From Acinetobacter pollinis (GTDB lineage Bacteria; Pseudomonadota; Gammaproteobacteria; Pseudomonadales; Moraxellaceae), in assembly GCF_015627175.1 (NCBI RefSeq), contig NZ_VTDQ01000007.1:1-64000 (forward strand): a DNA stretch of 64,000 nt, written 5' to 3'. The position numbers and the translations under genes were made by a program. The notes under the pieces are model-generated. The model was not told where the DNA came from and searched no databases. It saw only the letters and a list, made by a program, of their open reading frames with translations. Shown piece after piece: positions 8,437-17,968 of this stretch (position 1 is its first letter; each line of letters begins with the position of its first letter).

Positions 8437-9672
8437 TCAAGATTCATTTTTTCTACAAGAGAGTAATTCAGAACTCAGAATCTCCTTTGAACAACTTTCC
8501 CAAGAAGCTGGTTGATATTCATTAGAGATTTTTCTTTCTTTTTCAGTAATATAATCTGGATGATTTATTAAAAATTTAAATCGTTCAATCCACTGTTCTA
8601 GATGATGTGGGTCTGCATAATCTATATATGATCCACCGACTTCAAGCAAAGAGCCTGTATTTGAAGATAAACAAAATTTACCTAAAGATAGACTTTCAGC
8701 GACAGGTAAGCCATAACCTTCTATAAAAGATGGATACAAAGTAAACCAACAATGTTGATATAACTGTATAAGATCAGAATCGGAGACATTATCTAAAATA
8801 AAAATTTTATCTTTAATTCGAGAATCATGATCTAAATTGTGTAGTAATTTTTCTACTTTCCAGCCCCTACGCCCAACAAAATAAACTCTCGGTAGATTCT
8901 CTACACCTTGTTCTAAGAGCTTTAAATACATTTGATAAATTAAATCATGATTTTTTCGAGTTTCAATAGTAGATACAAATAAGACATAAGGTTGATTAAC
9001 CATATCTTTTAATTGCTCGCTACTCTCATTCATAACTTGCTTTATATGTAAGTCACAGCCTAAAGTCACTACTGACATTGGTGTCTTTTTATTATCTACT
9101 TTTGCTTGATACTCGGCTAATTCATTTTTAGTAAATTCAGAGTTGCAATAAAAATGATCAACTACTTTAAAGGTTTGATGTATATATTTTGAGAACAGTC
9201 GTGTATTTTGACTTAAAAAAAACTCTGGATAATTAATTGGAATCAAGTCGTGACATAAAAGCCTTAAATGAATATCTACTTTTCTTTTAATTTTTTCAAA
9301 AGCAATCATTTCACTCGAAGTTAAATTTTGTCCTACGGAAATAATTATGTCGCCATCGCAAAACTTATTACACACCATTCCCAAGTGAACTTTGAATGTA
9401 TTCCAACGTTTTGCAGTGCTTCTTTTTAATTTTGGTAAAAATTTAATCTTTTTCTTTTTCATTACACAATCATGTTTCAAATTATGTAAAACCTCAGATA
9501 ACTGTTGGCTCTCAATCTCAATAAAACCCAAACAATCATCAAACGTACAAAATCTAATTTCATATTTCTGCTGATATAATTGATACGCATACGAACATAA
9601 CTCATACTCTGTACGCGCAATGCCACTAAATTTATCAACTTTTAAAATATTCGAAATATTTACCCAAAGCAT
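8437..9672 (-). CDS. Glycosyltransferase, GT4 family (LOS outer core)
   Basis: The 411-residue GT-B enzyme has a C-terminal GT4 donor-binding domain: FVSTIETRKN starts it (around 232-241), and the EX7E motif is E318-GYGLPVA-E326 in the typical YPSFIEGYGLP context. The N-terminal acceptor half is Lys/Cys-rich and more divergent. It is the last gene of the minus-strand OC block and faces the acyltransferase gene. It probably adds one outer-core sugar using a nucleotide-sugar donor; donor and acceptor are unknown. The N-terminal half looks especially AT-rich, as expected of an exchangeable locus. Confidence 0.8.
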   Translation of the reverse strand: MLWVNISNILKVDKFSGIARTEYELCSYAYQLYQQKYEIRFCTFDDCLGFIEIESQQLSEVLHNLKHDCVMKKKKIKFLPKLKRSTAKRWNTFKVHLGMVCNKFCDGDIIISVGQNLTSSEMIAFEKIKRKVDIHLRLLCHDLIPINYPEFFLSQNTRLFSKYIHQTFKVVDHFYCNSEFTKNELAEYQAKVDNKKTPMSVVTLGCDLHIKQVMNESSEQLKDMVNQPYVLFVSTIETRKNHDLIYQMYLKLLEQGVENLPRVYFVGRRGWKVEKLLHNLDHDSRIKDKIFILDNVSDSDLIQLYQHCWFTLYPSFIEGYGLPVAESLSLGKFCLSSNTGSLLEVGGSYIDYADPHHLEQWIERFKFLINHPDYITEKERKISNEYQPASWESCSKEILSSELLSCRKNES

Positions 9673-9724
9673 TACTTTACACCTATAATCATCTACAATT
9701 TTATATTTCTCGGACTAGAGTCAT

Positions 9725-10552
9725 CTAGTTCTTCATTTTCCCCATCGCTTTTAACGTATTTTTAACTAAGCGAACACCAAAAATATAGAAAAAAGAAATA
9801 AAATTAATTGTAGTTCCCTGATCAATTACAGGTCTTTTATAGTTTGCATAATGACTTGTTAATACTTTGGTATGCGATTTATTTTTTAATGCATTATATA
9901 CAAAGCCAAGATCTTTATCATAACGTTCAAATCGAATAGCATGCTGATTTTTGATTTCATAAATTGCTTTCGTATAAGCCACAGGGCCCGTTACGAATAA
10001 GACACCCCTTTTTCCATAGCAATGAAATCGATAATTCCAAGCACGATAACTCAAAATATTGTCTACCACTGTATCTACAACATGCTTCATTATAGGAGAA
10101 TTTTTTTCAGCGATAATAAACCACTGCTGATACTCTCCATGAGCTATGTTTAGATTTTCTCTTAAGCAACGAAATAATCCTGCACCTTCATCTTTCTGGC
10201 CAGGTTCATTCTGCCATTGAGTAACAATAAATTGGTCATCTGATTGAATGACATCACTTAATGGATAAATACAGGTACTTTTAATATCTAAATACACACC
10301 ACCTTCTTTATACAGCACTAAGTATCTAAATAAATCTGCTTTAGCAGCACCATAAATCGGATTAATTTTTAGATATGCAGTTAAGACTTTCTCATCAAAG
10401 TTTTTTCGAATATATTCTAAAATATCTTCATCTGTATAAAATCGATATTCCCAATCTGGATTTAAGCTTTTAAGACCTTCCACAATTTCAAGAATTTCTG
10501 GTGGAAGTGCTTCACTTCTATACGTTTGGTGAATGATTTTAGGAATAACCAT
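9725..10552 (-). CDS. Glycosyltransferase, GT32 family (LOS outer core)
   Basis: The 275-residue protein opens with PKIIHQTY and has the GT32 sugar-binding region (AAKADLFRYLVLYKEGGVYLD). The usual DXD motif reads D89-I-K91 here, so its second acidic residue is replaced by lysine. It is likely a cytoplasmic, membrane-associated enzyme that transfers a sugar to the LOS core. It starts with ATG at 10552, 52 bases before the GT4 gene, so the two are probably co-transcribed. A 304-base gap separates it from the rest of the OC cluster. Confidence 0.75.
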   Translation of the reverse strand: MVIPKIIHQTYRSEALPPEILEIVEGLKSLNPDWEYRFYTDEDILEYIRKNFDEKVLTAYLKINPIYGAAKADLFRYLVLYKEGGVYLDIKSTCIYPLSDVIQSDDQFIVTQWQNEPGQKDEGAGLFRCLRENLNIAHGEYQQWFIIAEKNSPIMKHVVDTVVDNILSYRAWNYRFHCYGKRGVLFVTGPVAYTKAIYEIKNQHAIRFERYDKDLGFVYNALKNKSHTKVLTSHYANYKRPVIDQGTTINFISFFYIFGVRLVKNTLKAMGKMKN

Positions 10553-10856
10553 CGATTACTTTCTTCCGTACAAGCTATCATCAAAATGAATAATATCATC
10601 TTCAAAAATAGTAATATATCTTAGACACTCTATGACTGGCATTTGCTATAGGGTTTAAAGATGAATAAGGCATGCTGAATCGCCAATAACACGAAGCAAC
10701 TCAGGTCAACTCAAGATACGCCGTTTCAGTTGTTTAACATTCAACAGCTGAAACAGTCATTTTTCTTTGAAAACTTAACTATTGTATATTCATTACATCC
10801 GTTCCCAATCTGCAAAATCATTACCATGCTACCTAAAATCATTTAAACCCCATGAA
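10553..10856. other. Non-coding gap inside the OC locus
   Basis: The 304-base stretch has no convincing ORF. It contains a 12-bp hairpin (10723-10754) and is less A/T-extreme than its flanks. It may hold an internal promoter for the two downstream glycosyltransferase genes, or be the scar of a lost gene or insertion sequence. Confidence 0.4.
10723..10754 (+). terminator. Hairpin, terminator-like, orientation uncertain
   Basis: GTTTCAGTTGTT and AACAGCTGAAAC pair over 12 positions (one G-U) around an 8-base loop. A short T-rich stretch follows on the plus strand, yet no plus-strand gene leads into it. It may be a relic or an RNA processing site. Confidence 0.3.
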
Positions 10857-11666
10857 TCAATCTAAGTTAAATCGACGATTGTCGAGTTGAATTTCTCGAC
10901 GTGTAAATTTAAAAATCCCTTTAATTTGATGGACACCTAAAGACAATTGCTGTACGACTCTATTTTTTTTATACTTTATTTTTGCAATAGATGAAGTAAG
11001 CGCATTATTTTCATGATTGTTCTTTATAAAACCAATCACTGAACTGTGCATTGCAGGCACTTTTACCTGATACATCTCTGCTTTATCACTTTGTAATGCT
11101 GCAGCAGGCTCTATCTGATACCCAATTAAACTATAACAATTCCATATAAACTCATCTGCTAGTTTAGGATAAGTATGCTCTAAACGTTTAAGTAACTTAT
11201 TCGCACCAGATGGAAATAAAATATAAGCTGCCGCTCCACTACGGTCTTGGTACAACTCAAATAAATGATAATTTTGTGCTACCGTTGCAACACACTGTTT
11301 GGAAATCATTTTTTTTCGTCCATGTACCTCTAAATTTACAACATCAATATTTTTAAGTGTTGCGACATCATGAAGAATATTTTTTAAATCTCTGACTAAA
11401 ACAGCATCATCTTCTAGAATTAAACAAGGTGCATTTGCTTCAATAACAGCCGTCCATGCCTTCTTATGACTGAGAAAGCAAGCTAGTTCTGACTGTTTCA
11501 TTGGACGTTGGCCATTAAAAGCCAAACGCTCATAGTCCTTTGTTGATATTTCCTCAATAGAAACAGCAGGTAGTCTTTCAAATGTTAATCCAAGCTTTTT
11601 GAACTGTGTTTCTTGTTGCTTCAAACGATCAGTACATTGCTCTAAATTAATAATGAAAACATTCAA
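10857..11666 (-). CDS. Glycosyltransferase, GT25 family (LOS galactosyltransferase-like)
   Basis: The 269-residue protein has the GT25 signature: N-terminal FIINLEQCTDRL, then SELACFLSHKKAW and the EDD motif at 85-87 in CLILEDDAVL. GT25 members include LOS beta-galactosyltransferases such as LgtB and Lex2B. The sugar here is not known. The gene begins only 6 bases after the stop of the double-GT2 gene, so it is in the same operon. The length is within the family range. Confidence 0.85.
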   Translation of the reverse strand: MNVFIINLEQCTDRLKQQETQFKKLGLTFERLPAVSIEEISTKDYERLAFNGQRPMKQSELACFLSHKKAWTAVIEANAPCLILEDDAVLVRDLKNILHDVATLKNIDVVNLEVHGRKKMISKQCVATVAQNYHLFELYQDRSGAAAYILFPSGANKLLKRLEHTYPKLADEFIWNCYSLIGYQIEPAAALQSDKAEMYQVKVPAMHSSVIGFIKNNHENNALTSSIAKIKYKKNRVVQQLSLGVHQIKGIFKFTRREIQLDNRRFNLD

Positions 11667-11672
11667 TGAAAC

Positions 11673-13301
11673 TTACTCCGAGATATCTCTATCATTTTGT
11701 TCGTGCCATAACATTAGATATTTATCTAATGTATACCCCATTGTCGCAATCGCAAAAATAAGCCCATAACCTTTGGTACGCCATGCTGAACGCAGAACAT
11801 ACTCTCGGATAAATGAAACAAATGCTCTTAAAAATGCACTTATCAACCATATAGATTTCTTTTTAAGTGCATTTTGCTGTGCCCATTGATGACTATACTG
11901 AATATTCTTGTATAAAAAATGAAAAAGGCTATCATTTGTATGATGATAGAGCACACCTTGGAGTATTTCTCTCCGTATTGCTTTGCGGTCTAAGGACTCA
12001 TGTACTTCTGCATCACTAAAATCAAACGATTGTCTTGCATATAAACGATCATAAGCATCAAAATAACCTTGACGAACAACCCTGCCACAAAAATAGTCGC
12101 GTCGATTGAATGCATATACGACATCGGTTTTTACAGGTTGTTGAAGAATATTTAAAATTGATGCTCTTAATGTATGATCTAAACGCTCATCTGCATCTAG
12201 TACCAAAATATAATCAGACGTCGCATAGGATTGCGCTATTTGACGTTGCTTACCAAAGCCTTGCCAATGGGTATTTATGTACCATTTTGCACCATAACGT
12301 ATTGCAATCTCTCTCGTTAAATCTGTACTTCCAGAATCAAGTAAAACAATCTCATCGACTAAATCTTTCACTGTATCTAGGCAAGCAGCAAGATGCCGTG
12401 CCTCATTCTTTACAATCATGACTAAAGATACAGTAGATCGTTTATTTTCTGGCACTAAAACCGTTTGTTTTTCAGTTTCTAAAAGCGATTTTTTAAAGGT
12501 TTGTTCTGCTTTATTTTCGGCAAGATCATATAAAATCGCGTATTTATTAAATGTATATTGAGCAAATAAAGCTGCATAAAACAGGCCATACTTACCCATT
12601 AAGAAGCGACCATCGACAATATACTGTTTAAAAAAAGCCCAAAAAGAACGCAAAAAGATCGATGAAACAGATACTCTTTTTCCTTTTGGAAAACGATCCT
12701 CTGCCCATGCTTTTGCATAAGAAAGTCTTTTATCTAACCAAAATAACGGTGTATCGGCAGTATGATGTAATAAAAAACCGTCTAATTTTTTACATGTTGC
12801 ATGATTTAAATCGACAGATTCATGCACAAGATTATCGTTATACTGATAATTTTTAGGGTACAAACGCCAATGTGCTTTTACTGGCCAGTACGGATTATCT
12901 ATCTTATGCCCAAAAATACAATCTATGCGTTTAATACCATACACCACCTGTTCAGGCGGATTTTTAATGACTTCTAGAATACTATCTCGCAGATGAGGAG
13001 TAATTTCTTCATCAGCATCTAATGCGAGAATCCAATCTCCAGTTGCATATTGCTGTGCTATCTGACGTTGCTTACCAAAACCTGGCCAATTGGTATTGCG
13101 ATACCATTGTCCACCTGCTTGTTGAACCAAGGTTTGCCCATGATCCGTACTGCCAGAGTCAAGCACAATCAACTCATCAATCCAACCATGCAGTGCAGGT
13201 AAACTTTTTTCTAAATTTTTAGCCTCATTCTTCACAATCATAACCACACTTAAACGGTATGGTCTAGGTTGCTGATTAATTGCAGTTCCTGAAGTCATCA
13301 T
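11673..13301 (-). CDS. Tandem-domain GT2 glycosyltransferase (two WaaE/KdtX-like domains fused)
   Basis: The 542-residue product contains two complete GT2 domains, about 13-265 and 291-535, each beginning with (V/L)VMIVKNEA, then LDSGSTD, GFGKQRQIAQ and LDADE. The second copy repeats the first with an offset of about 274 residues, so this is an internal duplication or fusion of the single-domain enzyme. WaaE-like enzymes add glucose or a related sugar to the LPS/LOS inner core. An upstream GTG (13310) would extend it by three residues, but the ATG at 13301 overlaps the previous stop as TAATG, suggesting translational coupling. Two successive sugar transfers by one polypeptide are plausible but not shown. 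Confidence 0.85.
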   Translation of the reverse strand: MMTSGTAINQQPRPYRLSVVMIVKNEAKNLEKSLPALHGWIDELIVLDSGSTDHGQTLVQQAGGQWYRNTNWPGFGKQRQIAQQYATGDWILALDADEEITPHLRDSILEVIKNPPEQVVYGIKRIDCIFGHKIDNPYWPVKAHWRLYPKNYQYNDNLVHESVDLNHATCKKLDGFLLHHTADTPLFWLDKRLSYAKAWAEDRFPKGKRVSVSSIFLRSFWAFFKQYIVDGRFLMGKYGLFYAALFAQYTFNKYAILYDLAENKAEQTFKKSLLETEKQTVLVPENKRSTVSLVMIVKNEARHLAACLDTVKDLVDEIVLLDSGSTDLTREIAIRYGAKWYINTHWQGFGKQRQIAQSYATSDYILVLDADERLDHTLRASILNILQQPVKTDVVYAFNRRDYFCGRVVRQGYFDAYDRLYARQSFDFSDAEVHESLDRKAIRREILQGVLYHHTNDSLFHFLYKNIQYSHQWAQQNALKKKSIWLISAFLRAFVSFIREYVLRSAWRTKGYGLIFAIATMGYTLDKYLMLWHEQNDRDISE

Positions 13302-14059
13302 TACTGCCACGCGTCTTTAATCCAATCTGATGGCAAGACATAGCGGTACCATTTTCCACCTGTCCCATTAATCGCATCCGGTGGATTAATTTCACCATGG
13401 AAAATAATCACTTTTACACCAGCGGGTTTAATAGGTGGCTTAAAATAAGCAAAGGGAATTTTATGTAAGCAATGATATTTATAACTTTTACACCAACTGT
13501 CTGGCCAATACGTTAATGTGCCATGTTGGTCAATAAACCATGAGAGATAAGCTTGCTCATTACGAAACTTTTGTCTAATGTCGTCAAAGTTTTTTCTAAA
13601 ATAAGGAAGTACTTCTGGAAATGCTCCAATTTTAAAGCGATATACCGAACTATTTCCTGTAATACGCCAAGGTCTTTTCCAGTCATGAATAATTAAAAAA
13701 TCACCTTCTTGTTGGAAAAAACAATCGATATTATCAACAATGACTACATCTAGATCTAGAAATAAGGCATTTCCTTGTAAACCATATAAATCGGGTTCAA
13801 ATGTAGACAGTTTATTCCAACCACGTTCAGGGCTACCTTCAGGTAAATCTAAAGGTGGAATTGGATAACACTCTACTTCTGGCGTAATTCCTTCAGAAAT
13901 ATCCGTGAGACAAACCATCTTAAATGGCAACGTTAAATGGCGTTTGACCATGTTATATAAACGATTCACATATTCAGCACCATATTTTGTGCCCCATTTC
14001 ATACACAAAATAATATTTTCTTGCACATCCTGTGCTTCTGACTTTTGAGAATCTAACAT
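13301..14059 (-). CDS. GT-A-type glycosyltransferase of the OC locus
   Basis: The 252-residue protein carries a DXD-type motif (D102-L-D104) in ALFLDLDVVIVDN, and the context resembles GT8/GT24-like GT-A enzymes. It is the first gene of the OC operon on the minus strand, about 120 bases from ilvE. Its stop overlaps the start of the double-GT2 gene by one base. It has no signal peptide or membrane helix, so it probably works on the cytoplasmic face of the inner membrane on growing LOS core. Family placement is tentative; donor sugar is unknown. Confidence 0.7.
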   Translation of the reverse strand: MLDSQKSEAQDVQENIILCMKWGTKYGAEYVNRLYNMVKRHLTLPFKMVCLTDISEGITPEVECYPIPPLDLPEGSPERGWNKLSTFEPDLYGLQGNALFLDLDVVIVDNIDCFFQQEGDFLIIHDWKRPWRITGNSSVYRFKIGAFPEVLPYFRKNFDDIRQKFRNEQAYLSWFIDQHGTLTYWPDSWCKSYKYHCLHKIPFAYFKPPIKPAGVKVIIFHGEINPPDAINGTGGKWYRYVLPSDWIKDAWQ

Positions 14060-14134
14060 GTTACGCTACCTACTATTCATAGCCACTGACCTGACAACGG
14101 GGCAATTTTAGCATAAAGCCCATAAGGCAGATAT

Positions 14135-14167
14135 AAAAAAAGGCGAACTTCATCGTTCACCTTTTTT
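14135..14167 (-). terminator. ilvE terminator
   Basis: An inverted repeat (14135-14148 with 14155-14167, one C/A mismatch) has A/T tracts on both flanks. It lies directly after the ilvE stop. Confidence 0.75.
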
Positions 14168-14181
14168 ATCAAAGATTCAAA

Positions 14182-15108
14182 CTAGTTTACATATGTTAAC
14201 CAATGTTCATACTTTGGATTTTTACCTTGCACAGCATCAAAGAATGCTGCTTGCAGTTCTGTTGTGATTGGGCCACGTTTGCCTTCACCAATTTGACGAT
14301 CATCATACTCACGAATTGGTGTTACTTCTGCCGCAGTACCTGTGAAGAAGGCTTCATCTGCAATATAAAATTCGTCACGTGTAATACGGCGCTCTACAAC
14401 CTCATACCCGAGATCTTTAGCAATGGTAATAATCGTCTGACGTGTAATTCCTTCGAGTGCACCACCCGCTAAATCAGGTGTATGTAGTACACCATCTTTA
14501 ATGAGGAATACATTTTCGCCAGAACCTTGGCACACGAAACCTTGTGGATCCATAAGCATTGCTTCGTCGTAACCTGCATGAGCAACTTCTTGGTGTGCCA
14601 AAATAGACACTGTATAGTTACCACAAGCTTTTGCTTTACACATTGTCACGTTAGGATGATGGTGTGTAAATGAAGATGTTTTCACACGAATACCCTGTGC
14701 CATCGCCTCTTCACCCAAATACGCACCCCAACCCCATGCAGCAACTGCAGCATGAATTGAGTTATCTGTTGAAGCAATACCTAGCTTTTCAGAACCAATC
14801 CAAATAAATGGACGTAAGTAACACGAATTTAATTTATTTTCACGTACTACATCAATTTGAGCTTGTTCCAACGTCGCTTGGTCATAAGTTACTTTCATCT
14901 GATAAATCTTTGCAGAGTTCAGTAAGCGCTTAGTATGATCTTTTAAACGAAAAATTGCAGGGCCTTTTGCCGTTTCATAAGCACGTACACCTTCAAAGAC
15001 ACCCATACTGTAGTGTAACGTATGTGTTAAGACGTGGATTTTTGCATCACGCCAATCAATTAATTTTCCATCTTGCCAAATAAAACCATCACGATCAGCC
15101 AAATTCAT
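14182..15108 (-). CDS. ilvE: Branched-chain amino acid aminotransferase
   Basis: The 308-residue fold-type IV PLP enzyme transfers amino groups between glutamate and the 2-oxo acids of valine, leucine and isoleucine. The PLP lysine is K160 in KACGNY, aligning with K160 of the E. coli enzyme; the phosphate- and substrate-site blocks (GSGENVFL, GITRQTI, FFTGTAAEVTP) are present. It starts 26 bases after glnE, so a glnE-ilvE operon is likely. It completes the pathway whose earlier steps are encoded at 40470-43736, and it borders the OC locus. Confidence 0.97.
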   Translation of the reverse strand: MNLADRDGFIWQDGKLIDWRDAKIHVLTHTLHYSMGVFEGVRAYETAKGPAIFRLKDHTKRLLNSAKIYQMKVTYDQATLEQAQIDVVRENKLNSCYLRPFIWIGSEKLGIASTDNSIHAAVAAWGWGAYLGEEAMAQGIRVKTSSFTHHHPNVTMCKAKACGNYTVSILAHQEVAHAGYDEAMLMDPQGFVCQGSGENVFLIKDGVLHTPDLAGGALEGITRQTIITIAKDLGYEVVERRITRDEFYIADEAFFTGTAAEVTPIREYDDRQIGEGKRGPITTELQAAFFDAVQGKNPKYEHWLTYVN

Positions 15109-15134
15109 GGCGCATACTCCAAATTTCTACATTA

Positions 15135-17888
15135 TTATTGACTGTCCAAGACATTTTCTGCCGTTGGATCAATTAGTTTTTGCCACAATTTGCAAACGAT
15201 CTCGCGGGTGTCTTGCCAATCCGTTGCTTGGACTTGCATGTTATGATTTGCAAGGGCTAAACGGTGGCTTTCGGCTCGTTCACTCAGGTAAGCTTGAATC
15301 AAAGCCTGCGCTTCGGCATTGGATAAAGTGCCAAGTCTTGCAGCATCTTCTAAGATTCGAACATTGTCAGAGTAGCGGGCGAGATCAGGTTTCGTCCCAC
15401 TCCATGCCAACACCATATACTGTGCCATAAATTCAATATCAACGATACCACCTGCATCCTGTTTTAAATGAAAAATACCTGATTTTTTTTCTGTCTCATT
15501 TGAACCTAAATGATCTTTCATCTTCTGACGCATTTTCAGTACTTCATGTTGAACACTCTGAATATCACGTATTTGTGTGAGTACATTTATACGAATTTGC
15601 TCAAACTGCTCCCTTAAACAGTCATCGCCTGCTATTGAGCGTGCTCGCACCAATGCTTGATGCTCCCACAGCCATGCACTTTTTTCTTGATACAAACCAT
15701 ATGCACGTAAACTGGTCACCAACACGCCAGACTCCCCAGAAGGACGAAGGCGCGTATCAATTTCATAGGCACGACCATCTAAAGTTTGTGTGGTCATCAG
15801 TGACATAAACTTTTGCGCAACTTTTAAAGCAAATTCGAAACTGGTAATTTGCTTTAAACCATCCGTATCGGCTTGCTCATCTAAATCATGAATAAACACC
15901 AAATCTAAATCAGACCCATAACCTAACTCTATACCACCGAGCTTGCCATAACCAATAACAATGAAACCCTTAGTATCTAAGGTACATCGCTGACCACTTT
16001 TAAGAACAGGAAAGCCAAATCGGTCAGCAACTGCTCGATATGCCAAATGTAAAGTAGTTTCTACACTCACCTCTGCAATATCTGTCAGTGCATCTGAAAC
16101 TTTCATTAAAGGACTTTCAGCCAAAACATCACTAGCAGCCACAGTTAATACATGACTTTTTTTAAACAAGCGTAGTACGCGCATCTGATCTTCAATTTGA
16201 TCTGCTTCAACACGCAAAAGTTGATGACGCATAGCATCTTGTAAATCTAGACGAGTAGGTAATTCAAAATCCATAGATAAAAAATCATCTAGTAATACAG
16301 GATACTGTGTTAATTCCTGACAAATCCAAGGGCTAACAACAGCCATCTTAATCAGCCTTTGTAGAGCACCTTTGTTCTCAATGAGCATGACCAGATAGAC
16401 TGTACGCCTCAATACAGACTCAACAAGTGGCATTAAACGTAAAAGTGCAGTTTGAGGTGATTCGGATTCTAAGATCAGTTCAACAAATGGTGGCCAAAAT
16501 GCTTTTAATCGCTCAAGTGCTTGTGCGGGTAGCTTTTTTACAGCATTACTTGACCAAAACTCTTCTACCAATTGTTGTCCACGCTCATCTAAATAGACAA
16601 TTAGACGTTGCTGTAAATCTTCGTTATTTTTTTCTACAACTTGTCCATCAATATTTTCTTGAATGAGTAATTTAAACTGTGCTTTAACGACTTCACGCTT
16701 TTTATCCAAATCAGATAAAAATAAGCACCAATTGCTATAGCCGAGCCCTACCAATAAACGCGCTTTTAAATCTTCATCAGTCGGCAAAGACTGTGTTTGT
16801 TGATCATTTAATGCTTGAATAGCATGTTCAACCCGTCTTAAAAAAATGTATGCATCTTTAAGCTCTCTTACAACAGAAGGTGCAAGCAAGTCTACCTCTG
16901 CAAGATGCTCAAGATTAACTAAACACTGCCTGTCTTGCAGCTCAAGTTTAGCTCCGCCATAAATAAGCTGAAAGACCTGTACAATAAACTCAATTTCCCG
17001 AATACCACCTGCCCCAAGCTTAATATCGTCTTGTAAATTTCGCCGTACCACTTCCTTCTCTATCATGCTCTTCATGTCACGCATTGCAGAAAAAGCTGTG
17101 TAATCGACATAACGACGGAAAACAAAAGGACGTGTCATCGCAAGAAGTTCTTGTCCTTTTTCCATACCTGTAATAATTCTTGCTTTAATCCAAGCGTAGC
17201 GCTCCCACTCTCGACCATGTTGAATTAAATATTTTTCTAATCCAGCATAACTCATTGCCAAAGGTGAGCCATCTCCCCAAGGTCGTAAGCGCATATCTAC
17301 TCTAAAAACAAATCCATCTGCTGTAATATGATCTAAAAGATAGATCAGTTTTTGCCCCCATAAAATGCAAAACTGTTGAACATCTATCGTTTTTCTGCCA
17401 TTGGTTTCCCCTTGCTCATCAAATGCAAAAATAAGATCTATATCACTCGATAGATTTAACTCTTGTGCACCTAATTTACCCATACCAATCACAATAAGGT
17501 CTTGCACTAACCCATCACAACCAATGGGTTCTCCATATTTTTCTAATAAAGGTTTTTTCGAGAAATCTTTGGCTTCATTAATACAAACATCTGCAAAATC
17601 AGACAATTCTTTAGTGAGTTGAATAACATTTGTTAATTGATTTACATCTTGCCAGATCCATCGGAACATTAATCTTGCACGTAGAACCCGTAAAATCTTC
17701 ATCCACTGTTGTTCATTTTCACAATTTTGTAGAGTCTTTTGCGTCAGTTGCACAATTTCACGTTGTGAAAGTAAGCTTAAGTATTTATCTAATTTATAAT
17801 CTTCTTCAATTTGCTCACGGTAAATAGAAAACACTTGAGTGGCATACACACTTGCGTTTAATGTTTTTTCTAGTTGTTCTCTATTCAT
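15135..17888 (-). CDS. glnE: Glutamine synthetase adenylyltransferase/adenylyl-removing enzyme
   Basis: The 917-residue bifunctional enzyme adenylylates and deadenylylates glutamine synthetase in response to PII and glutamine. Two nucleotidyltransferase domains are visible, one with GMGKLGAQELNLSSDIDLIF near residue 155 and one with GYGKLGGIELGYGSDLDLVF near residue 655, each followed by its helical GlnD-UR_UTase-like domain. The length is close to that of homologues. ATG at 17888. It leads into ilvE with a 26-base gap. Confidence 0.97.
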   Translation of the reverse strand: MNREQLEKTLNASVYATQVFSIYREQIEEDYKLDKYLSLLSQREIVQLTQKTLQNCENEQQWMKILRVLRARLMFRWIWQDVNQLTNVIQLTKELSDFADVCINEAKDFSKKPLLEKYGEPIGCDGLVQDLIVIGMGKLGAQELNLSSDIDLIFAFDEQGETNGRKTIDVQQFCILWGQKLIYLLDHITADGFVFRVDMRLRPWGDGSPLAMSYAGLEKYLIQHGREWERYAWIKARIITGMEKGQELLAMTRPFVFRRYVDYTAFSAMRDMKSMIEKEVVRRNLQDDIKLGAGGIREIEFIVQVFQLIYGGAKLELQDRQCLVNLEHLAEVDLLAPSVVRELKDAYIFLRRVEHAIQALNDQQTQSLPTDEDLKARLLVGLGYSNWCLFLSDLDKKREVVKAQFKLLIQENIDGQVVEKNNEDLQQRLIVYLDERGQQLVEEFWSSNAVKKLPAQALERLKAFWPPFVELILESESPQTALLRLMPLVESVLRRTVYLVMLIENKGALQRLIKMAVVSPWICQELTQYPVLLDDFLSMDFELPTRLDLQDAMRHQLLRVEADQIEDQMRVLRLFKKSHVLTVAASDVLAESPLMKVSDALTDIAEVSVETTLHLAYRAVADRFGFPVLKSGQRCTLDTKGFIVIGYGKLGGIELGYGSDLDLVFIHDLDEQADTDGLKQITSFEFALKVAQKFMSLMTTQTLDGRAYEIDTRLRPSGESGVLVTSLRAYGLYQEKSAWLWEHQALVRARSIAGDDCLREQFEQIRINVLTQIRDIQSVQHEVLKMRQKMKDHLGSNETEKKSGIFHLKQDAGGIVDIEFMAQYMVLAWSGTKPDLARYSDNVRILEDAARLGTLSNAEAQALIQAYLSERAESHRLALANHNMQVQATDWQDTREIVCKLWQKLIDPTAENVLDSQ

Positions 17889-17968
17889 GATTTAACCTGT
17901 ACCACGTCCAATATATACAAGTTAAACATAAAATAATTTACATGCTTTGTCTTTATAACTTTTCGAAT

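Noticed and set aside
13302..13310. GTG start for the double-GT2 gene
   Set aside because: It would add three residues with no ribosome site; the ATG at 13301 overlapping the previous stop is simpler.
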